From positions 860,009-924,008 of the forward strand of contig NZ_GG770555.1 of assembly GCF_000164135.1 (NCBI RefSeq): a DNA stretch of 64,000 nucleotides, written 5' to 3'. Source of the DNA: Mycobacterium parascrofulaceum ATCC BAA-614. GTDB taxonomy: Bacteria; Actinomycetota; Actinomycetes; Mycobacteriales; Mycobacteriaceae. Each line of letters begins with the position of its first letter. The first letter of the stretch is position 1. Shown here one piece after another: positions 33,507 through 44,797 of this stretch. The notes below the pieces were generated by a model. It was not told where the DNA came from. It did not search any database and saw only the letters and a list, made by a program, of their open reading frames with translations. A program made the position numbers and the translations under genes.

Positions 33507-34397
33507 GTGACCCCGCCCGACGGCCCTCCTTTCGGCGAAGCCGCCCTGCCCGAACTGCACAACACCATCGTCGTGGCGGCGTTCGAGGGTTGGAACGACG
33601 CCGGTGACGCGGCCAGCGACGCCCTCGAGCACCTGGAGGCGATCTGGGAAGCCGATCCGATCCTGGAGATCGACGACGAGGCCTATTACGACTACCAGGT
33701 GAATCGGCCCGTCATACGGCAGGTCGACGGGGTCACCCGGGAACTGGTGTGGCCCGCGATGCGCATCTCGCACTGCCGGCCGCCGGGCAGCGACCGCGAC
33801 GTCGTGCTGATGCACGGCGTGGAACCGAACATGCGCTGGCGCACCTTCTGCGCCGAGCTGGTCGCCATCGCCGACAAGCTCAACGTGGACACCGTGGTCA
33901 TCCTGGGCGCCCTGCTCGCCGACACTCCCCACACCCGGCCGGTCCCGGTTTCGGGCGCCGCCTACTCCCCCGAGTCGGCCAAACGCTTCGGGCTCGAGGA
34001 GAGCCGCTACGAGGGCCCGACCGGCATCGCCGGGGTGTTTCAGGACGCCTGCGTCGCGGCCGGGATCCCGGCGGTGACGTTCTGGGCGGCGGTGCCGCAC
34101 TACGTGTCGCAGCCGCCGAACCCGAAGGCGACCGTGGCGCTGCTGCGCCGCGTCGAGGACGTGCTCGACATCGAGGTTCCGCTGGGCGATCTGCCGACGG
34201 ATGCCGAGGAGTGGGAGCAGGCCATCACCGAGATGGCCGCCGAGGACGAGGACCTGGCGGAATACGTGCTGTCGCTCGAACAGCGCGGCGACGCCGAGGT
34301 CGACATGAACGAGGCCCTGGGGAAGATCGACGGCGACGCGCTGGCCGCGGAGTTCGAGCGTTACCTGCGTCGTCGCCGGCCCGGGTTCGGCCGGTAA
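33507..34397 (+). CDS. PAC2-family protein (Rv2125-like)
   Basis: 296 residues from a GTG at 33507, chosen because of the leaderless -10 box 6 nt upstream. The N-terminus carries AFEGWNDAGDAASDALEHL, the signature of the PAC2 family (proteasome assembly chaperone-like fold). Whether it acts on the mycobacterial proteasome is not known; the gene lies about 29 kb from prcBA here. The C-terminus is acidic and then basic (RRRRPGFGR). No catalytic residues are recognisable. Confidence 0.88.
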   Translation: MTPPDGPPFGEAALPELHNTIVVAAFEGWNDAGDAASDALEHLEAIWEADPILEIDDEAYYDYQVNRPVIRQVDGVTRELVWPAMRISHCRPPGSDRDVVLMHGVEPNMRWRTFCAELVAIADKLNVDTVVILGALLADTPHTRPVPVSGAAYSPESAKRFGLEESRYEGPTGIAGVFQDACVAAGIPAVTFWAAVPHYVSQPPNPKATVALLRRVEDVLDIEVPLGDLPTDAEEWEQAITEMAAEDEDLAEYVLSLEQRGDAEVDMNEALGKIDGDALAAEFERYLRRRRPGFGR

Positions 34398-34420
34398 ACC
34401 CCGCCGCTAAGCCCCCGCCG

Positions 34421-35302
34421 CTAAGCCTTCTTGCCCAAGTCCTGGTTGTAGGCGCTGGTGGAGCGCCCGAGTGCGGCGACTTGAGCGTCGAGTTGGGGCA
34501 GCAGCTCCGCCGTGGGTTTGTGCAGGGGCAGCTCCCCGACCGGGGTGGACAGCACCGGCTTGATCCAGCGGAACAGGGCCACCCAGCCCGGGCAGTAGAC
34601 GCGGCTCCGGCGTCCCTCGATGCCCTTGACGAACGCGTCGGCGCATTTCGCGACGGTGGTCGTCTTGTTCAGCGGCCACGGGAAGCTGGAGAGCAGTTTC
34701 CCGAAGGCGGGCAGGTCGGCCTCGCTGTCGCGGACCAGGGCGGTGTCGATCCACGACATGTGCGACGAGCCCACCGTGACGCCGCGGTGGGCGACCTCCA
34801 GCCGCAGCGCGTTGGCGAGGATCTCGACGCCGGCCTTCGACGCGTTGTAGGGCGCCAGGCCGGGACAAGCGGCGTACGCGGCCAGCGACGACACGATCAG
34901 CACGTAGCCGCGGCGTTCGATCACGGCCGGCAGGGTGGCGCGCACGGTGTTGAAGACGCCGAGCAGGTTGATGTCCAGCACCCGCTTGAACGCCTCGGGG
35001 TCGACCTGCAGCACCGACCCGTAGCTGGCGATTCCGGCGTTGGCCACCACGACGTCGATGCCGCCGAAGCGTTCGACGGCTCGGGTGGCGGCGGCCTGCA
35101 TGGCCGGCAGGTCCCGCACGTCGGCGACCGCGGTCAGCACGTGGTCCTCGCCGAGTTCGGCGGCCAGCGCGGTCAGCTCGGCGTCGTTGAGGTCGGTGAG
35201 CACGAGCTTGGCGCCCTTCTTGCGCAGCCGACGCGCGACCTCGGCGCCGATGCCCCGGGCACCACCGGTGATGAAAACGACTTGGTCCTGCAGCGACGTC
35301 AT
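34421..35302 (-). CDS. Short-chain dehydrogenase/reductase (Rv2129c-like)
   Basis: 293 residues. NAD(P)-binding TGGARGIG near residue 12, NAG at about 88, catalytic Ser in VSSLAAY and YNASK near 152 give a classical SDR. The C-terminal extension after about residue 230 (RVYCPGWVALFRWIK) is longer than in minimal SDRs and hydrophobic, suggesting membrane association with a lipid substrate. It is downstream of mshC on the same strand, 34 bp apart. Substrate unknown. Confidence 0.9.
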   Translation of the reverse strand: MTSLQDQVVFITGGARGIGAEVARRLRKKGAKLVLTDLNDAELTALAAELGEDHVLTAVADVRDLPAMQAAATRAVERFGGIDVVVANAGIASYGSVLQVDPEAFKRVLDINLLGVFNTVRATLPAVIERRGYVLIVSSLAAYAACPGLAPYNASKAGVEILANALRLEVAHRGVTVGSSHMSWIDTALVRDSEADLPAFGKLLSSFPWPLNKTTTVAKCADAFVKGIEGRRSRVYCPGWVALFRWIKPVLSTPVGELPLHKPTAELLPQLDAQVAALGRSTSAYNQDLGKKA

Positions 35303-35335
35303 GGCCGATAAGGTACCGCTTCCAGCGGTCCAGTT

Positions 35336-36571
35336 TTACAGTTCCACCCCGAGCAGCGCGTCGATCGCGGTGGCCACCAATCGCGGCGCGTCGGTGTCGT
35401 GACCGCCGTATTCGAGCGCGTCGGTAGCCCACCCATCAAGCGCCGCAAGGGCTTTGGGCGTGTTCAGGTCGTCGGCCAGGTACTGGCGAACGCGGGCGAT
35501 CACGTCGGCGGCGTCCGGGCCGGCGGGCAGCCCGGTCGCGCTGCGCCAGCGCCCCAGCCGGGTGTTGGCCTCCTCGAGCACCTGCGGGCTCCAGAACCGG
35601 TCGGCGCGGTAGTGGCCGGACAGCAGGCCCAGCCGGATGGCCGCCGGCTCGACGCCCTGGGCCCGCAACGTCGACACCAGCACCAGGTTGCCGCGGCTCT
35701 TGGACATCTTGTGCCCGTCCCAGCCGATCATCCCCGCGTGCACGTAATGCCGGGCGAATCTGCGCTCGCCCCGGACGCATTCGGCGTGTGCGGCGGTGAA
35801 TTCGTGATGCGGGAAGATCAGGTCGCTGCCCCCGCCCTGGATGTCCAGGCCGCTGCCGATGCGGCTGGACGCGATCGCCGCGCACTCGACATGCCAGCCG
35901 GGCCGCCCGTCACCGAACGGTGACGGCCAGCTGGGCTCGCCCGGGCGCGCGGCCCGCCACAGCAGCGCGTCCAACTCGTCGGTCTTGCCGGCCCGCTCCG
36001 GGTCGCCGCCGCGCTCCCCGAACAGCCGCAGCATCGTTTCTCGGTCGTAGCCGGACTCGTAGCCGAACTGCGGCGTGGCGTCCGCCCGGTAGTAGACGTC
36101 CGGGTAGTCGCCGTCGATGACGTAGGCCCCGCCCGACGCCAGCATCTTCTCGACCAGCTCGACCACCTCGGGGATCGCCTGGGTGGCCGCGACGTACTCG
36201 CGCGGCGGCAGGACCCGCAGCGCCGCCATGTCCTCGCGGAAGCGCGCGACCTCGCGATCGCCCAGCTCGCGCCAGTCGACTCCGTCGCGCTCGGCCCGTT
36301 CGAACAGCGGATCGTCCACGTCGGTGACGTTCTGGACGTAGTGCACGTCGTGGCCCAGGTCCAGCCACTGCCGGTAGACCAGGTCGAACGTCAGATAGGT
36401 GGCCGCGTGGCCGAGGTGGGTGGAGTCATACGGCGTGATGCCGCAGACGTACATCGTCGCGGTGGATCCCGGCGCCACCGGGCGCACCTGCCGGTCGGAG
36501 GTGTCGTACAGCCGGAGCTCCGGGCCGCGTCCCGGCACCACCGGAACCGGCGGAGAATCCCACGACTGCAT
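35336..36571 (-). CDS. mshC: MshC, cysteine:GlcN-Ins ligase of mycothiol biosynthesis
   Basis: 411 residues from ATG at 36571 ([10 protein letters not shown]); a GTG 6 nt upstream is also possible. Class I aminoacyl-tRNA synthetase fold with HLGHAATY (HIGH) near 53 and KMSKSRGN (KMSKS) near 287, plus zinc-binding Cys/His around CGITPYD and the WHVECAA stretch. It joins cysteine to 1-D-myo-inosityl-2-amino-2-deoxyglucopyranoside. It is the mycothiol-specific homologue of CysS. Cotranscribed with cysQ upstream (24-bp gap). Confidence 0.95.
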   Translation of the reverse strand: MQSWDSPPVPVVPGRGPELRLYDTSDRQVRPVAPGSTATMYVCGITPYDSTHLGHAATYLTFDLVYRQWLDLGHDVHYVQNVTDVDDPLFERAERDGVDWRELGDREVARFREDMAALRVLPPREYVAATQAIPEVVELVEKMLASGGAYVIDGDYPDVYYRADATPQFGYESGYDRETMLRLFGERGGDPERAGKTDELDALLWRAARPGEPSWPSPFGDGRPGWHVECAAIASSRIGSGLDIQGGGSDLIFPHHEFTAAHAECVRGERRFARHYVHAGMIGWDGHKMSKSRGNLVLVSTLRAQGVEPAAIRLGLLSGHYRADRFWSPQVLEEANTRLGRWRSATGLPAGPDAADVIARVRQYLADDLNTPKALAALDGWATDALEYGGHDTDAPRLVATAIDALLGVEL

Positions 36572-36595
36572 GCCCACGACTCTAAACGCGCCAAC

Positions 36596-37396
36596 TCAGC
36601 GCCACGCGTCGCGGATGGCCGCGAGCAGGATCGGCGCCACCTCGGCGCGGCACATCACGAAGTCCGGCAGGTACGGATCGGACTGGTTGTAGCGCATCGG
36701 CGAGCCGTCCAGCCGGGAGGCGTGCATGCCCGCGGCCATCACCACCCCGGCCGGCGCCGCGTTGTCCCATTCCCACTGGCCGCCCGCGTGCAGGTAGGCG
36801 TCGACCTCGCCGTCGATGATGGCCATCGCCTTGGCGCCCGCCGACCCGATGGCCACCGGCTGAATCGCCAGCGACTGCCGCATGCGATGCAGCACGAAGG
36901 GCGGCCGGGTGGCGCTGACGGCGATGCGGAACGTGTGCGGGATGCCGACCCGGGCGGCGTCGGCGGTCACGGTGTCGGTGCGGTACACCGTGTTTCCGCG
37001 GGCCGGCAGCGACACCGCGGCGTCGGTGATCTCGCGCCGGCCGTTCGTGGGGTCGCCGGCGGGACGCTGCCACAACGCGATGTGCACCGCCCAGTCGTCC
37101 CGCCCCGGCGTGGAGAACTCCCGGGTGCCGTCCAGGGGGTCGATGATCCACACCCGGTCGCGCTTGAGCCGGACCAGGTCGTCGTAGGCCTCCTCGCTGA
37201 GCACCGCGTCGTCGGGCCGCTCGGCGCGCAGCCGCCGCAGGATCAGCTCGTTGGCCAGGCTGTCGCCGGCGTCGCCCAGCGCCCACGGGTAACCGAAGCC
37301 GATCTCGTCGCGCACCTTCAGCAGCAGCTCCCCCGCGTCCGCGGCGAGTTCGGCGGCCAGTTCCGCGTCGGTCAGCTCGTCCGGGCCCTGGCTCAC
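36596..37396 (-). CDS. cysQ: CysQ, 3'-phosphoadenosine 5'-phosphate phosphatase
   Basis: 266 residues from a GTG at 37396 ([18 protein letters not shown]). Inositol-monophosphatase fold with the metal motif [11 protein letters not shown] near residue 83 and [11 protein letters not shown] near 205. It removes the 3' phosphate of PAP and PAPS and can also act on fructose-1,6-bisphosphate or inositol phosphates, so it tunes sulfur assimilation. Its position next to mshC joins sulfur activation to mycothiol synthesis. Confidence 0.95.
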   Translation of the reverse strand: MSQGPDELTDAELAAELAADAGELLLKVRDEIGFGYPWALGDAGDSLANELILRRLRAERPDDAVLSEEAYDDLVRLKRDRVWIIDPLDGTREFSTPGRDDWAVHIALWQRPAGDPTNGRREITDAAVSLPARGNTVYRTDTVTADAARVGIPHTFRIAVSATRPPFVLHRMRQSLAIQPVAIGSAGAKAMAIIDGEVDAYLHAGGQWEWDNAAPAGVVMAAGMHASRLDGSPMRYNQSDPYLPDFVMCRAEVAPILLAAIRDAWR

Positions 37397-37481
37397 CGGT
37401 CCAGTATCTCCGACGCCCGCGCGGGGCTCGAACCCGTGGCGGCGACCGGCCGCGCCCGGCTCCGCCGCGCTTGCCATCGCC

Positions 37482-38297
37482 TCAGAAGGCCGGCCAGGGA
37501 ATGGGCCGGTGCCGGTTGGGTCCCGGCATCACCGGGTCGTTCAGCAGCGCGTGCGCGCGCCGCCGCAGCGCCGCGATCTCCGCCCGCGTGATCAGCTCGG
37601 ACAGCTCGTCGCAAAACGAGCCGTCGAGCGCCTCGGTGAGCCCGGCCACCGCCTCCAGCATCTTCTCGTCGACGGGCTTGCCCGCCCAGCCCCACAGCAC
37701 CGTGCGCAGCTTGTTCTCGACATGCAGGCACACCCCGTGGTCGACGCCGTAGATGTGGCCCTCGACGTCGCGCAGGACATGGCCGCCCTTGCGGTCGGCG
37801 TTGTTGATCAGCACGTCGAAGACGGCCATCCGCCGCAGCCGGATGTCGTCGGCGTGCATCAACACGACCTCGTCGCCGGCGTAGTCGTAGGCCCGCAGCA
37901 CCGGCAGGTAGCCCGGCTGCGGCTGGTGGGCGGGAAACAGGTCGACCAGGTCGGGGCCGGGCCTCGGTTCGGAGTCGGCCGCGTCGCCCGGTTGGTCGAC
38001 CCAACGCTGCAGCATGCCCGGGCCGGCCGGACCGTGCCGAATCACCGTGTAGGGCACGATGTTCCAGCCCAACTGCGTCGAGACCAGATACGCCGCACGT
38101 TCGCGGCCGGCCAGCGTTCCGTCGGGAAAGTCCCACAGCGGCGCCTCACCGGAGACCGGCTTGTAGACGCAGTGCACGGTCGTTTCGCCGAGCGCGGACT
38201 CGCACAGAAAGGTGGCGTTGCTGGCTGAGCGGATGCGTCCGAGGACCGTCAGCTCGCCGTTCCGCAACACCTCACGGTCGTCAGCCTTCAAGTTCAT
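37482..38297 (-). CDS. SCO1664-family protein, PI3/4-kinase-like fold (Rv2133c-like)
   Basis: 271 residues from the ATG at 38297 ([11 protein letters not shown]), overlapping the DUF3090 gene by 17 nt. It has the conserved [17 protein letters not shown] opening, [29 protein letters not shown] and GVDHGVCLH blocks, in which Lys, Asn, Asp and His/Asp residues recall the catalytic loops of PI3/PI4-kinase-like enzymes. The gene trio with DUF3090 and the histidine phosphatase is conserved in Actinobacteria (recalled), but its role is unknown. Confidence 0.85.
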   Translation of the reverse strand: MNLKADDREVLRNGELTVLGRIRSASNATFLCESALGETTVHCVYKPVSGEAPLWDFPDGTLAGRERAAYLVSTQLGWNIVPYTVIRHGPAGPGMLQRWVDQPGDAADSEPRPGPDLVDLFPAHQPQPGYLPVLRAYDYAGDEVVLMHADDIRLRRMAVFDVLINNADRKGGHVLRDVEGHIYGVDHGVCLHVENKLRTVLWGWAGKPVDEKMLEAVAGLTEALDGSFCDELSELITRAEIAALRRRAHALLNDPVMPGPNRHRPIPWPAF

Positions 38298-38868
38298 CGT
38301 CAGGCCCGAGCAGCGCGCTGCGCCGATAACCATTGGCGCGCGCGCAGATATGGCCCTCGGGATCCAACGGTTCGTCGCACAGCGGGCACGGCGGGCGCCC
38401 CGCTGAGATGACGCGATTGGAGCGGGTCGCGAACTGCCGCGCCGACTCCGGCGTCAAGAACACCCGCACCGCGTCGGGACCTTCTTCGGTGTCGTCGAGC
38501 ACCACCGACGCGTCGAATTCGGCGTCGGTGACCGCCAGCAACTCGACCACCACGGTCTGGGCCTCCGAATCCCAGCCCAGCCCCATGGTGCCGACCCGGA
38601 ACTCGGCGTCGACCGGGGTGATGAGTGGGCTGAGATCCTCGACCTCAGCGGGTTCCGGGGGAACCGGCGTGCCGAACCTGCGATTCACCTCGAGCAGCAG
38701 CGCACCGATGCGCTCGGCCAGCACCGCAACCTGCTGCTTCTCCAGCACCACCGACACCACCCGGGAATCGTGCACCGCCTGGATGTAGAACGTGCGGTTT
38801 CCCGGCTGGCCGACGGTCCCGGCCACGAAGCGGTCGGGTGTGCGGAAGACGTGGATTGCGCGGGGCAT
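38281..38868 (-). CDS. DUF3090 family protein (Rv2134c-like)
   Basis: 195 residues from the ATG at 38868, with GGAGGTGCC just before it. Beta-rich N-terminal half (MPRAIHVFRTPDRFVAGTVG) and a C-terminal zinc-finger-like motif CPLCDEPLDPEGHIC. Its 3' end overlaps the SCO1664-family gene by 17 nt, implying coupled expression. It is a conserved actinobacterial family without known function. Confidence 0.88.
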   Translation of the reverse strand: MPRAIHVFRTPDRFVAGTVGQPGNRTFYIQAVHDSRVVSVVLEKQQVAVLAERIGALLLEVNRRFGTPVPPEPAEVEDLSPLITPVDAEFRVGTMGLGWDSEAQTVVVELLAVTDAEFDASVVLDDTEEGPDAVRVFLTPESARQFATRSNRVISAGRPPCPLCDEPLDPEGHICARANGYRRSALLGPDDELEG

Positions 38869-38931
38869 GGCACCTCCAAAATACCGGCTGTTGCCTTCGC
38901 CGTGCGATTCGATTGCCCCGCAACAGCGGAA

Positions 38932-39759
38932 TTAATCCGTCGAGCCGCCGACCACGGCGTCGCCCGACGGCACGGCCGCGGCCGCCTGTTCCGTTGCGGC
39001 CGCCGGGGACTCGCCGTCGGTCTTCGACTCCCCCTTGTCGTGCGCCCCGTCCTGCGCCTTGTCCTGCGCCTTGTCCTCGCCCTTGTCCTGCGCCTGGTCC
39101 GGGGGCGGGGGCGGGCCGGCCCGCAGCGCCGCGGCCAACTTCGCGCCGGTGTGGTTGACGTGCACCACGAACGGGCGCAACTCGGTGTAGCGGATCACAC
39201 TCACCGACGCCGGGTCGGCGGTGACCCGCTGGAAGGAATCCAGGTGCATCCCGTACGCATCGGCGACGACCGCCTTGATGACGTCGCCGTGCGTGCAGGC
39301 CACCCACAGCGCGTCGCCGCCGTGCTCTCCCCCGTATTCCTGGGCCAGCCGTCGATCGTGTTCCCGGACGGCGGCCACGGCGCGCGCCTGCACCTGCGCC
39401 AGCCCTTCGCCGCCGGGAAACACCGCCGCGCTCGGGTGGGCCTGCACGACCCGCCACAGCGGCTCGCCGGCCAGCTCGGCGAGCTTGCGGCCGGTCCACT
39501 CCCCGTAGTCGACTTCGGCGAGCCGGTCGTCGATGACCGGGTCGAGGCACAGCGCCTCGGCGAGTGGCTCGATGGTGCGCCGGCAGCGCAGCAGCGGCGA
39601 GCTGACCAGCCCGCGGATGGCCAGATCACCGAGCCGGTCGATCAGCCCGGCGGCCTGGCCGCGGCCCTTGTCGTCCAGGTCGACGCCCTCGGACCGCCCG
39701 GCCAGGACACCGGCGGTGTTCGAGCTGGACCGACCGTGGCGCAACAGGATGACCGTCAT
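38932..39759 (-). CDS. Histidine phosphatase family protein (Rv2135c-like)
   Basis: 275 residues. LLRHGRSSSNTAG near the N-terminus contains the phosphorylated His of the phosphoglycerate-mutase/histidine phosphatase fold; VSSPLLRCRRT and THGDVIKAVVADAY supply the remaining catalytic Arg and His. The enzyme body ends near residue 205. The C-terminal 60 residues are a low-complexity tail with repeated KAQDK/KGEDK units, likely disordered. The gene precedes the DUF3090/SCO1664 pair on the same strand. Substrate unknown. Confidence 0.88.
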   Translation of the reverse strand: MTVILLRHGRSSSNTAGVLAGRSEGVDLDDKGRGQAAGLIDRLGDLAIRGLVSSPLLRCRRTIEPLAEALCLDPVIDDRLAEVDYGEWTGRKLAELAGEPLWRVVQAHPSAAVFPGGEGLAQVQARAVAAVREHDRRLAQEYGGEHGGDALWVACTHGDVIKAVVADAYGMHLDSFQRVTADPASVSVIRYTELRPFVVHVNHTGAKLAAALRAGPPPPPDQAQDKGEDKAQDKAQDGAHDKGESKTDGESPAAATEQAAAAVPSGDAVVGGSTD

Positions 39760-39867
39760 GCCGCGACGCCCGACCGGGACGTCCGAGACGTCGGGGCAAC
39801 CACGATCAGGACCACGACCACGACCGTACCCGGTGTGACTCTTTGACCAGCGCGTGCCGGCGGGTGA

Positions 39868-40170
39868 CTAGTGCGAGACCGGCACCGCGTGCGCCACCGA
39901 GTCGCGCACGGCGGCGATCAGGCTGCGTTCGTCGGTGAGGTCGATGTCGACCAGGCTGCGGACCGCGGTGGCGACCACCTCTTCGGCCTGCGGAACCGGC
40001 CCGGCGAGGCGCGGGCGGTAAATCTCGACGACGAGCGAACGGTGCTCGATGTGGAAGGAAAAACTGCGTCCATCACCGACTTGTCCGTAACCGCTGGCGA
40101 AAATTCCTGTCGAGAAGTCCTCGACAGCAAACTCTTTCTCAGCGATATGCCGGTCAGCGATGACGGCCAT
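39868..40170 (-). CDS. Small conserved protein (Rv2137c-like)
   Basis: 100 residues beginning MAVIADRHIAEKEFAVEDF, an alpha/beta protein without signal peptide or membrane helix. Its position between the histidine phosphatase gene and lppL matches Rv2137c in recalled M. tuberculosis gene order, but uppP (Rv2136c), which lies between them there, is not seen: only 108 bp separate the neighbours here. Function unknown. Confidence 0.7.
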   Translation of the reverse strand: MAVIADRHIAEKEFAVEDFSTGIFASGYGQVGDGRSFSFHIEHRSLVVEIYRPRLAGPVPQAEEVVATAVRSLVDIDLTDERSLIAAVRDSVAHAVPVSH

Positions 40171-40280
40171 GAGCCGACGATACCTCGCCCGCGGGACTTG
40201 ATGTGGGAGACATGGCGATATTGGATGCGAAGGCGTTCCTTAGATTGGGAAGTCCACCGTCGTTACGCGAAGGAAAATAA

Positions 40281-41348
40281 TTGCTGTCACGGCAGAAGCG
40301 TTACCGATCAACAGCTCATCGGGCCGCGTTCAGCTTCGCGCTTTTGCTGGGCGCGGTCGCGGGATGTTCGTCGAATACATTCAAATCCGCGCCGCCCACC
40401 ATCGAACCGGCCGCGGCAGCCGTGTCTCCCCCGGTGTCGCAGCACCCCGCCGGCCGGGTGCTTCCCCTCCCCGGCCACGCGGTCGCGGCTGCCTTCGACG
40501 GCGGCACGCACCAGCTGGCGGTGCTCGCGCCCGGCGCCGACCCGACGGGGCCTGCCAGCGTCACCGTCTTCGGCGACCCGAGCGCCGCGCCGCGCGTCAT
40601 CGGCCTGCCCGGGCCCGCGACGGCGATGAGCGACGACGCCCACGGCACGCTCTACCTGGCCACCCGGGGCGGCTATTTCGTGGTCGATGTGGCCACCGGC
40701 CACACGAGGCAGGTGAACGTCGACGACGCGCAGCAGACGGATTTCACCGCGGTCGCCCAGCGCGCCGACGGCAAGCTGGTGCTGGGCAGCGCCGACGGGG
40801 CCGTCTACACCCTTGGCTCGACGACGCCCGGCGCCGTCGCCGGCGCGACCGTCGACAGCCGGAACAAGATCTTTGCGCGCGTGGATGCGCTTGCCACGCA
40901 AGGGAATACGACCGCGGTCCTGGACCGGGGGCAGACCTCGGTGACCACGGTCGGCCCCGACGGTCAAGCCCGCCAGGCGCTGCGGGCGGGAGAGGGCGCG
41001 ACCACCATGGTCGCGGACCCGTGGGGCCGGATCCTGGTCGCCGACACCCGGGGCGGCCAGCTGCTGGTGTACGGCGTCGACCCGCTGATCCTGCGCCAGG
41101 CCTATCCGGTGCCCCGGGCGCCATACGGTCTGGCCGGATCCCGCGCGTTGAGCTGGGTTACCCAGACCGCTTCGAATATCGTTATTGGTTACGATCTGTC
41201 CACCGGAATTCCCGTCGAAAAGGTGCGTTACCCAACCGTGCAGCAACCGAACTCACTGGCCTTCGGCGAAGCGTCAGACACCTTGTACGTGGTGTCGGGG
41301 TCCGGTGCGGGGGTCCAGGTGATCGAACACGCGGCGGGTCCGCGTTGA
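40281..41348 (+). CDS. lppL: LppL, cell-envelope lipoprotein with beta-propeller-like repeats
   Basis: 355 residues from a TTG at 40281, chosen because AAGGA lies 6 nt upstream. The signal peptide ends in the lipobox AVAGC near residue 28. The rest has repeated blocks such as [32 protein letters not shown] and [10 protein letters not shown], spaced about 40 residues apart, as in six- or seven-bladed beta-propellers. It should be anchored to the outer face of the membrane. The downstream gene begins inside its stop (TTGA). Confidence 0.85.
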   Translation: MLSRQKRYRSTAHRAAFSFALLLGAVAGCSSNTFKSAPPTIEPAAAAVSPPVSQHPAGRVLPLPGHAVAAAFDGGTHQLAVLAPGADPTGPASVTVFGDPSAAPRVIGLPGPATAMSDDAHGTLYLATRGGYFVVDVATGHTRQVNVDDAQQTDFTAVAQRADGKLVLGSADGAVYTLGSTTPGAVAGATVDSRNKIFARVDALATQGNTTAVLDRGQTSVTTVGPDGQARQALRAGEGATTMVADPWGRILVADTRGGQLLVYGVDPLILRQAYPVPRAPYGLAGSRALSWVTQTASNIVIGYDLSTGIPVEKVRYPTVQQPNSLAFGEASDTLYVVSGSGAGVQVIEHAAGPR

Positions 41349-41595
41349 CCGCGTCGCGCCGAAGTCAGTTGCCCGCGGGCTGGGACACCGAATTGTCCGA
41401 CGAATACGAGTGGGTGCCGCTGCGCCTGCCGCCCGACGTGACCCGCCTCAGCGCGTCCATCCGGCTGTCCATCGAGGCCGAGTACCGCGGCTGGGAGCTG
41501 ACCCGGGTGCGGCTCTACACCGACGGCAGCCGACGAGTATTGTTGCGCCGCAAGAAGTCTCGTTTGGACAACCGGCGGCCCGACCAACCGGAACT

Positions 41596-41599
<4 letters not shown>
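41345..41599 (+). CDS. DUF5703-like small protein
   Basis: 84 residues from a TTG at 41345 that overlaps the lppL stop (TTGA). The core [21 protein letters not shown]...[24 protein letters not shown] matches the pattern of the small DUF5703 family of Actinobacteria, with a positively charged C-terminus. It is probably soluble and possibly nucleic-acid binding. Its stop overlaps the pyrD start, so lppL, this gene and pyrD form a tightly coupled chain. Confidence 0.75.
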
Positions 41600-42713
<1,114 letters not shown>

Positions 42714-42717
<4 letters not shown>

Positions 42718-44090
42718 GCCGCGCCCGCCTCGTCATCCTCTTCATTGTTTTCGGCCAGGATTTTTTCGGGGTGGTGGAAGGTGTTGGTGCGGGGTTGGCC
42801 GTGGTCGAGGTGGGGTGGTGGGATCCAGTCGGTGTCGCCGTTGGCGCGTTTTCGGGTGGTCCAGCCGTTGTCGAGGAGGCGGTGGTGGGGTCCGCAGGCC
42901 AGTGTGAGTTGGTCGATGTCGGTGCGGTGGGTGTGGGCCCAGTCTGTGACGTGGTGGACTTCGCAGAGGTAGCCGGGCACGTCGCAGCCTGGGTGCGAGC
43001 AGCCGCGGTCCTGGGCGTACAAGACAATTCGTTGTCCCGGTGAGGCCAGGCGCTTGGTGTGATAGAGCGCCACTGGTTTGGCGTTGTCGAAGATCGCCAG
43101 GTAGTGGTGGGCGTGGCGGGCCAGGCGGATCACGTCGGACATCGGCAAGATGGTGCCCCCGCCGGTCAAGCCTCTACCCGCCGCGGCCTCCAGCTCCTTA
43201 AGCGTGGTCGTCACCACGATGGCCGCCGGCAACCCGTTGTGCTGACCCAGCTCGCCGCTGGCCAGCATTCCGCGCAGCGCGGCGTTGAGGCCGTCGTGGT
43301 TGCGCTGGGCGGGGCTGCGGGTGTCGCGCTGCACCGCCTCCTCGCTCGGGGCGCCATCGCTGACCGGCGCCTCGTCGTCGGGGTTGCACATCCCGGGCGC
43401 GGCCAGCTTGGCCAGCACCGCCTCCCACGTCGCGCGGGCCTCGGGCGTCAGCCACCCGCTCAGCTTCGACATGCCGTCGGCCTGCTGATTGCCCAGCACC
43501 AGTCCGCGCGCCCGTGCCCGGTCCGCATCGGTGTAGTGGCCGTCGGGGTTGAGGCAGTCCATCAGGTGGCGGGCCAGCGTGGCCAGTTGATCGGGGCGAT
43601 AGTGCCGGGCCTCGGCTGCCAGGTGTCTTTCGGCGTGCTCACGGGTGTCGAGGTCCACCGACTCGGGCAGCCGGCGAAACAGCCGCCGGATCACCGCCAC
43701 ATGCTCGGCGCCGATGGCCCCGGCGCGCTGGGCCGCCGCGGTCGCCGCCAGCACCGGCGCCAACGGCTCACCCGACAGCGCCCGGCGCGGACCCAGCTCG
43801 GCGGCCTCGGCGACACGACGGCTGGCCTCCCCGCGACTGATGTGCAGCCGATCGGCCAACGCCCACGACAACCTGCCACCCAACTCCGCCGAATCCGCCT
43901 GCTCACCAAGCTGATTGATCAACTCATGACTCGGCGCCTGAAGCTTGCGAGTGACACCTTCGAGTGTCTCCAAGATCCCCAAGCGCTCCGGAGTGGTCAA
44001 CGCCGCATACGAATGCCCCTGCAAACGAGCCGCCGCCGCGCACAACGCCTCCACGTCGGCCGCAATCTGCTCACGGTCGGTCAACCCCAT
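42714..44090 (-). CDS. HNH endonuclease, DUF222/13E12 repeat family
   Basis: 458 residues from ATG at 44090 ([16 protein letters not shown]). The N-terminal two thirds are the DUF222 domain, and the C-terminus carries a zinc/HNH core with GCSHPGC and [31 protein letters not shown]. Related 13E12 genes occur in several copies per mycobacterial genome, and some host phage integration. A perfect SOS box lies 44 nt upstream. Its stop codon overlaps that of convergent pyrD by 2 nt. It is absent from this interval in M. tuberculosis (recalled), so it is an insertion relative to that map. Confidence 0.9.
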
Positions 44091-44133
44091 GCGCGCCGCC
44101 CAACCCGGCACCCAAACAAGCAGTAAGCATCTA

Positions 44134-44149
44134 TCGAACGCATGTTCGA
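44134..44149 (-). promoter_or_regulatory. LexA SOS box of the 13E12/HNH gene
   Basis: TCGAACGCATGTTCGA is a perfect palindromic match to the mycobacterial/Bacillus-type box TCGAAC-N4-GTTCGA. It lies 44 nt upstream of the start codon. LexA-controlled 13E12 genes are known in M. tuberculosis, so DNA-damage induction is likely. Confidence 0.85.
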
Positions 44150-44239
44150 ATACTAAGCCCGCCCACCGACAGGAACTCGCCACGGCGAAAGCACCGGGAC
44201 GAAAGTGGCGCAAGTGATTTCGGGCCTGGGCCCGCCGCC

Positions 44240-44770
44240 CTACTTCTGTTCGTAAATCCCGTGGATGACGGCGCGCGCGATCGCGTGCTGGAACAGGTTG
44301 AAACCGAGGTAGGCGGGGCTGGCGTCCTCGTCGAGGTCGAGCTTGTCGACGTCGACGGCGTGCACCGCGATGTAGTACCGGTGCGGCCCGTGTCCCGGCG
44401 GCGGCGCGGCACCGATGTAGCGGCGCATCCCGGCGTCGTTCACCAGCGTCAGCGCGTCGCCGGGCAGGTTGCTTCCGTCGCCCGCGCCGGCCGGCAGTTC
44501 GGTGACGTCGGCCGGCAGGTTGGCCACCGCCCAGTGCCAGAACCCGGAGGCCGTCGGCGCATCGGGGTCGTAGACGGTGACGGCGAAGCTGCGGGTCTCC
44601 CCCGGGAATCCGGACCAGCTCAGCTGCGGGCTGACGTCTTCGCCGCCGGCGCCCATGATCCCGCTGACCTGGGGCATGGCCAGCGACTGGCCGTCAGTCA
44701 CGGACTCCGACGTCAGGGTGAACGTCGGCAGCTTCGGCAGCGCGGCGTACGGGTCGGGCGCGGTGCTCAT
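44240..44770 (-). CDS. PEBP/RKIP-family protein (Rv2140c-like)
   Basis: 176 residues. PEBP signatures: [41 protein letters not shown] and [12 protein letters not shown], which form the phosphoryl-ligand pocket (Asp, His). It is cytosolic; phosphatidylethanolamine or nucleotide binding is typical of the family. Rv2140c has been proposed as a lipid- or drug-binding protein, but its role is not settled. It follows the dapE-like gene on the same strand, 27 bp apart. Confidence 0.93.
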   Translation of the reverse strand: MSTAPDPYAALPKLPTFTLTSESVTDGQSLAMPQVSGIMGAGGEDVSPQLSWSGFPGETRSFAVTVYDPDAPTASGFWHWAVANLPADVTELPAGAGDGSNLPGDALTLVNDAGMRRYIGAAPPPGHGPHRYYIAVHAVDVDKLDLDEDASPAYLGFNLFQHAIARAVIHGIYEQK

Positions 44771-44797
44771 GGCGAATCCTTTCGTTTTGAGTGTCGT

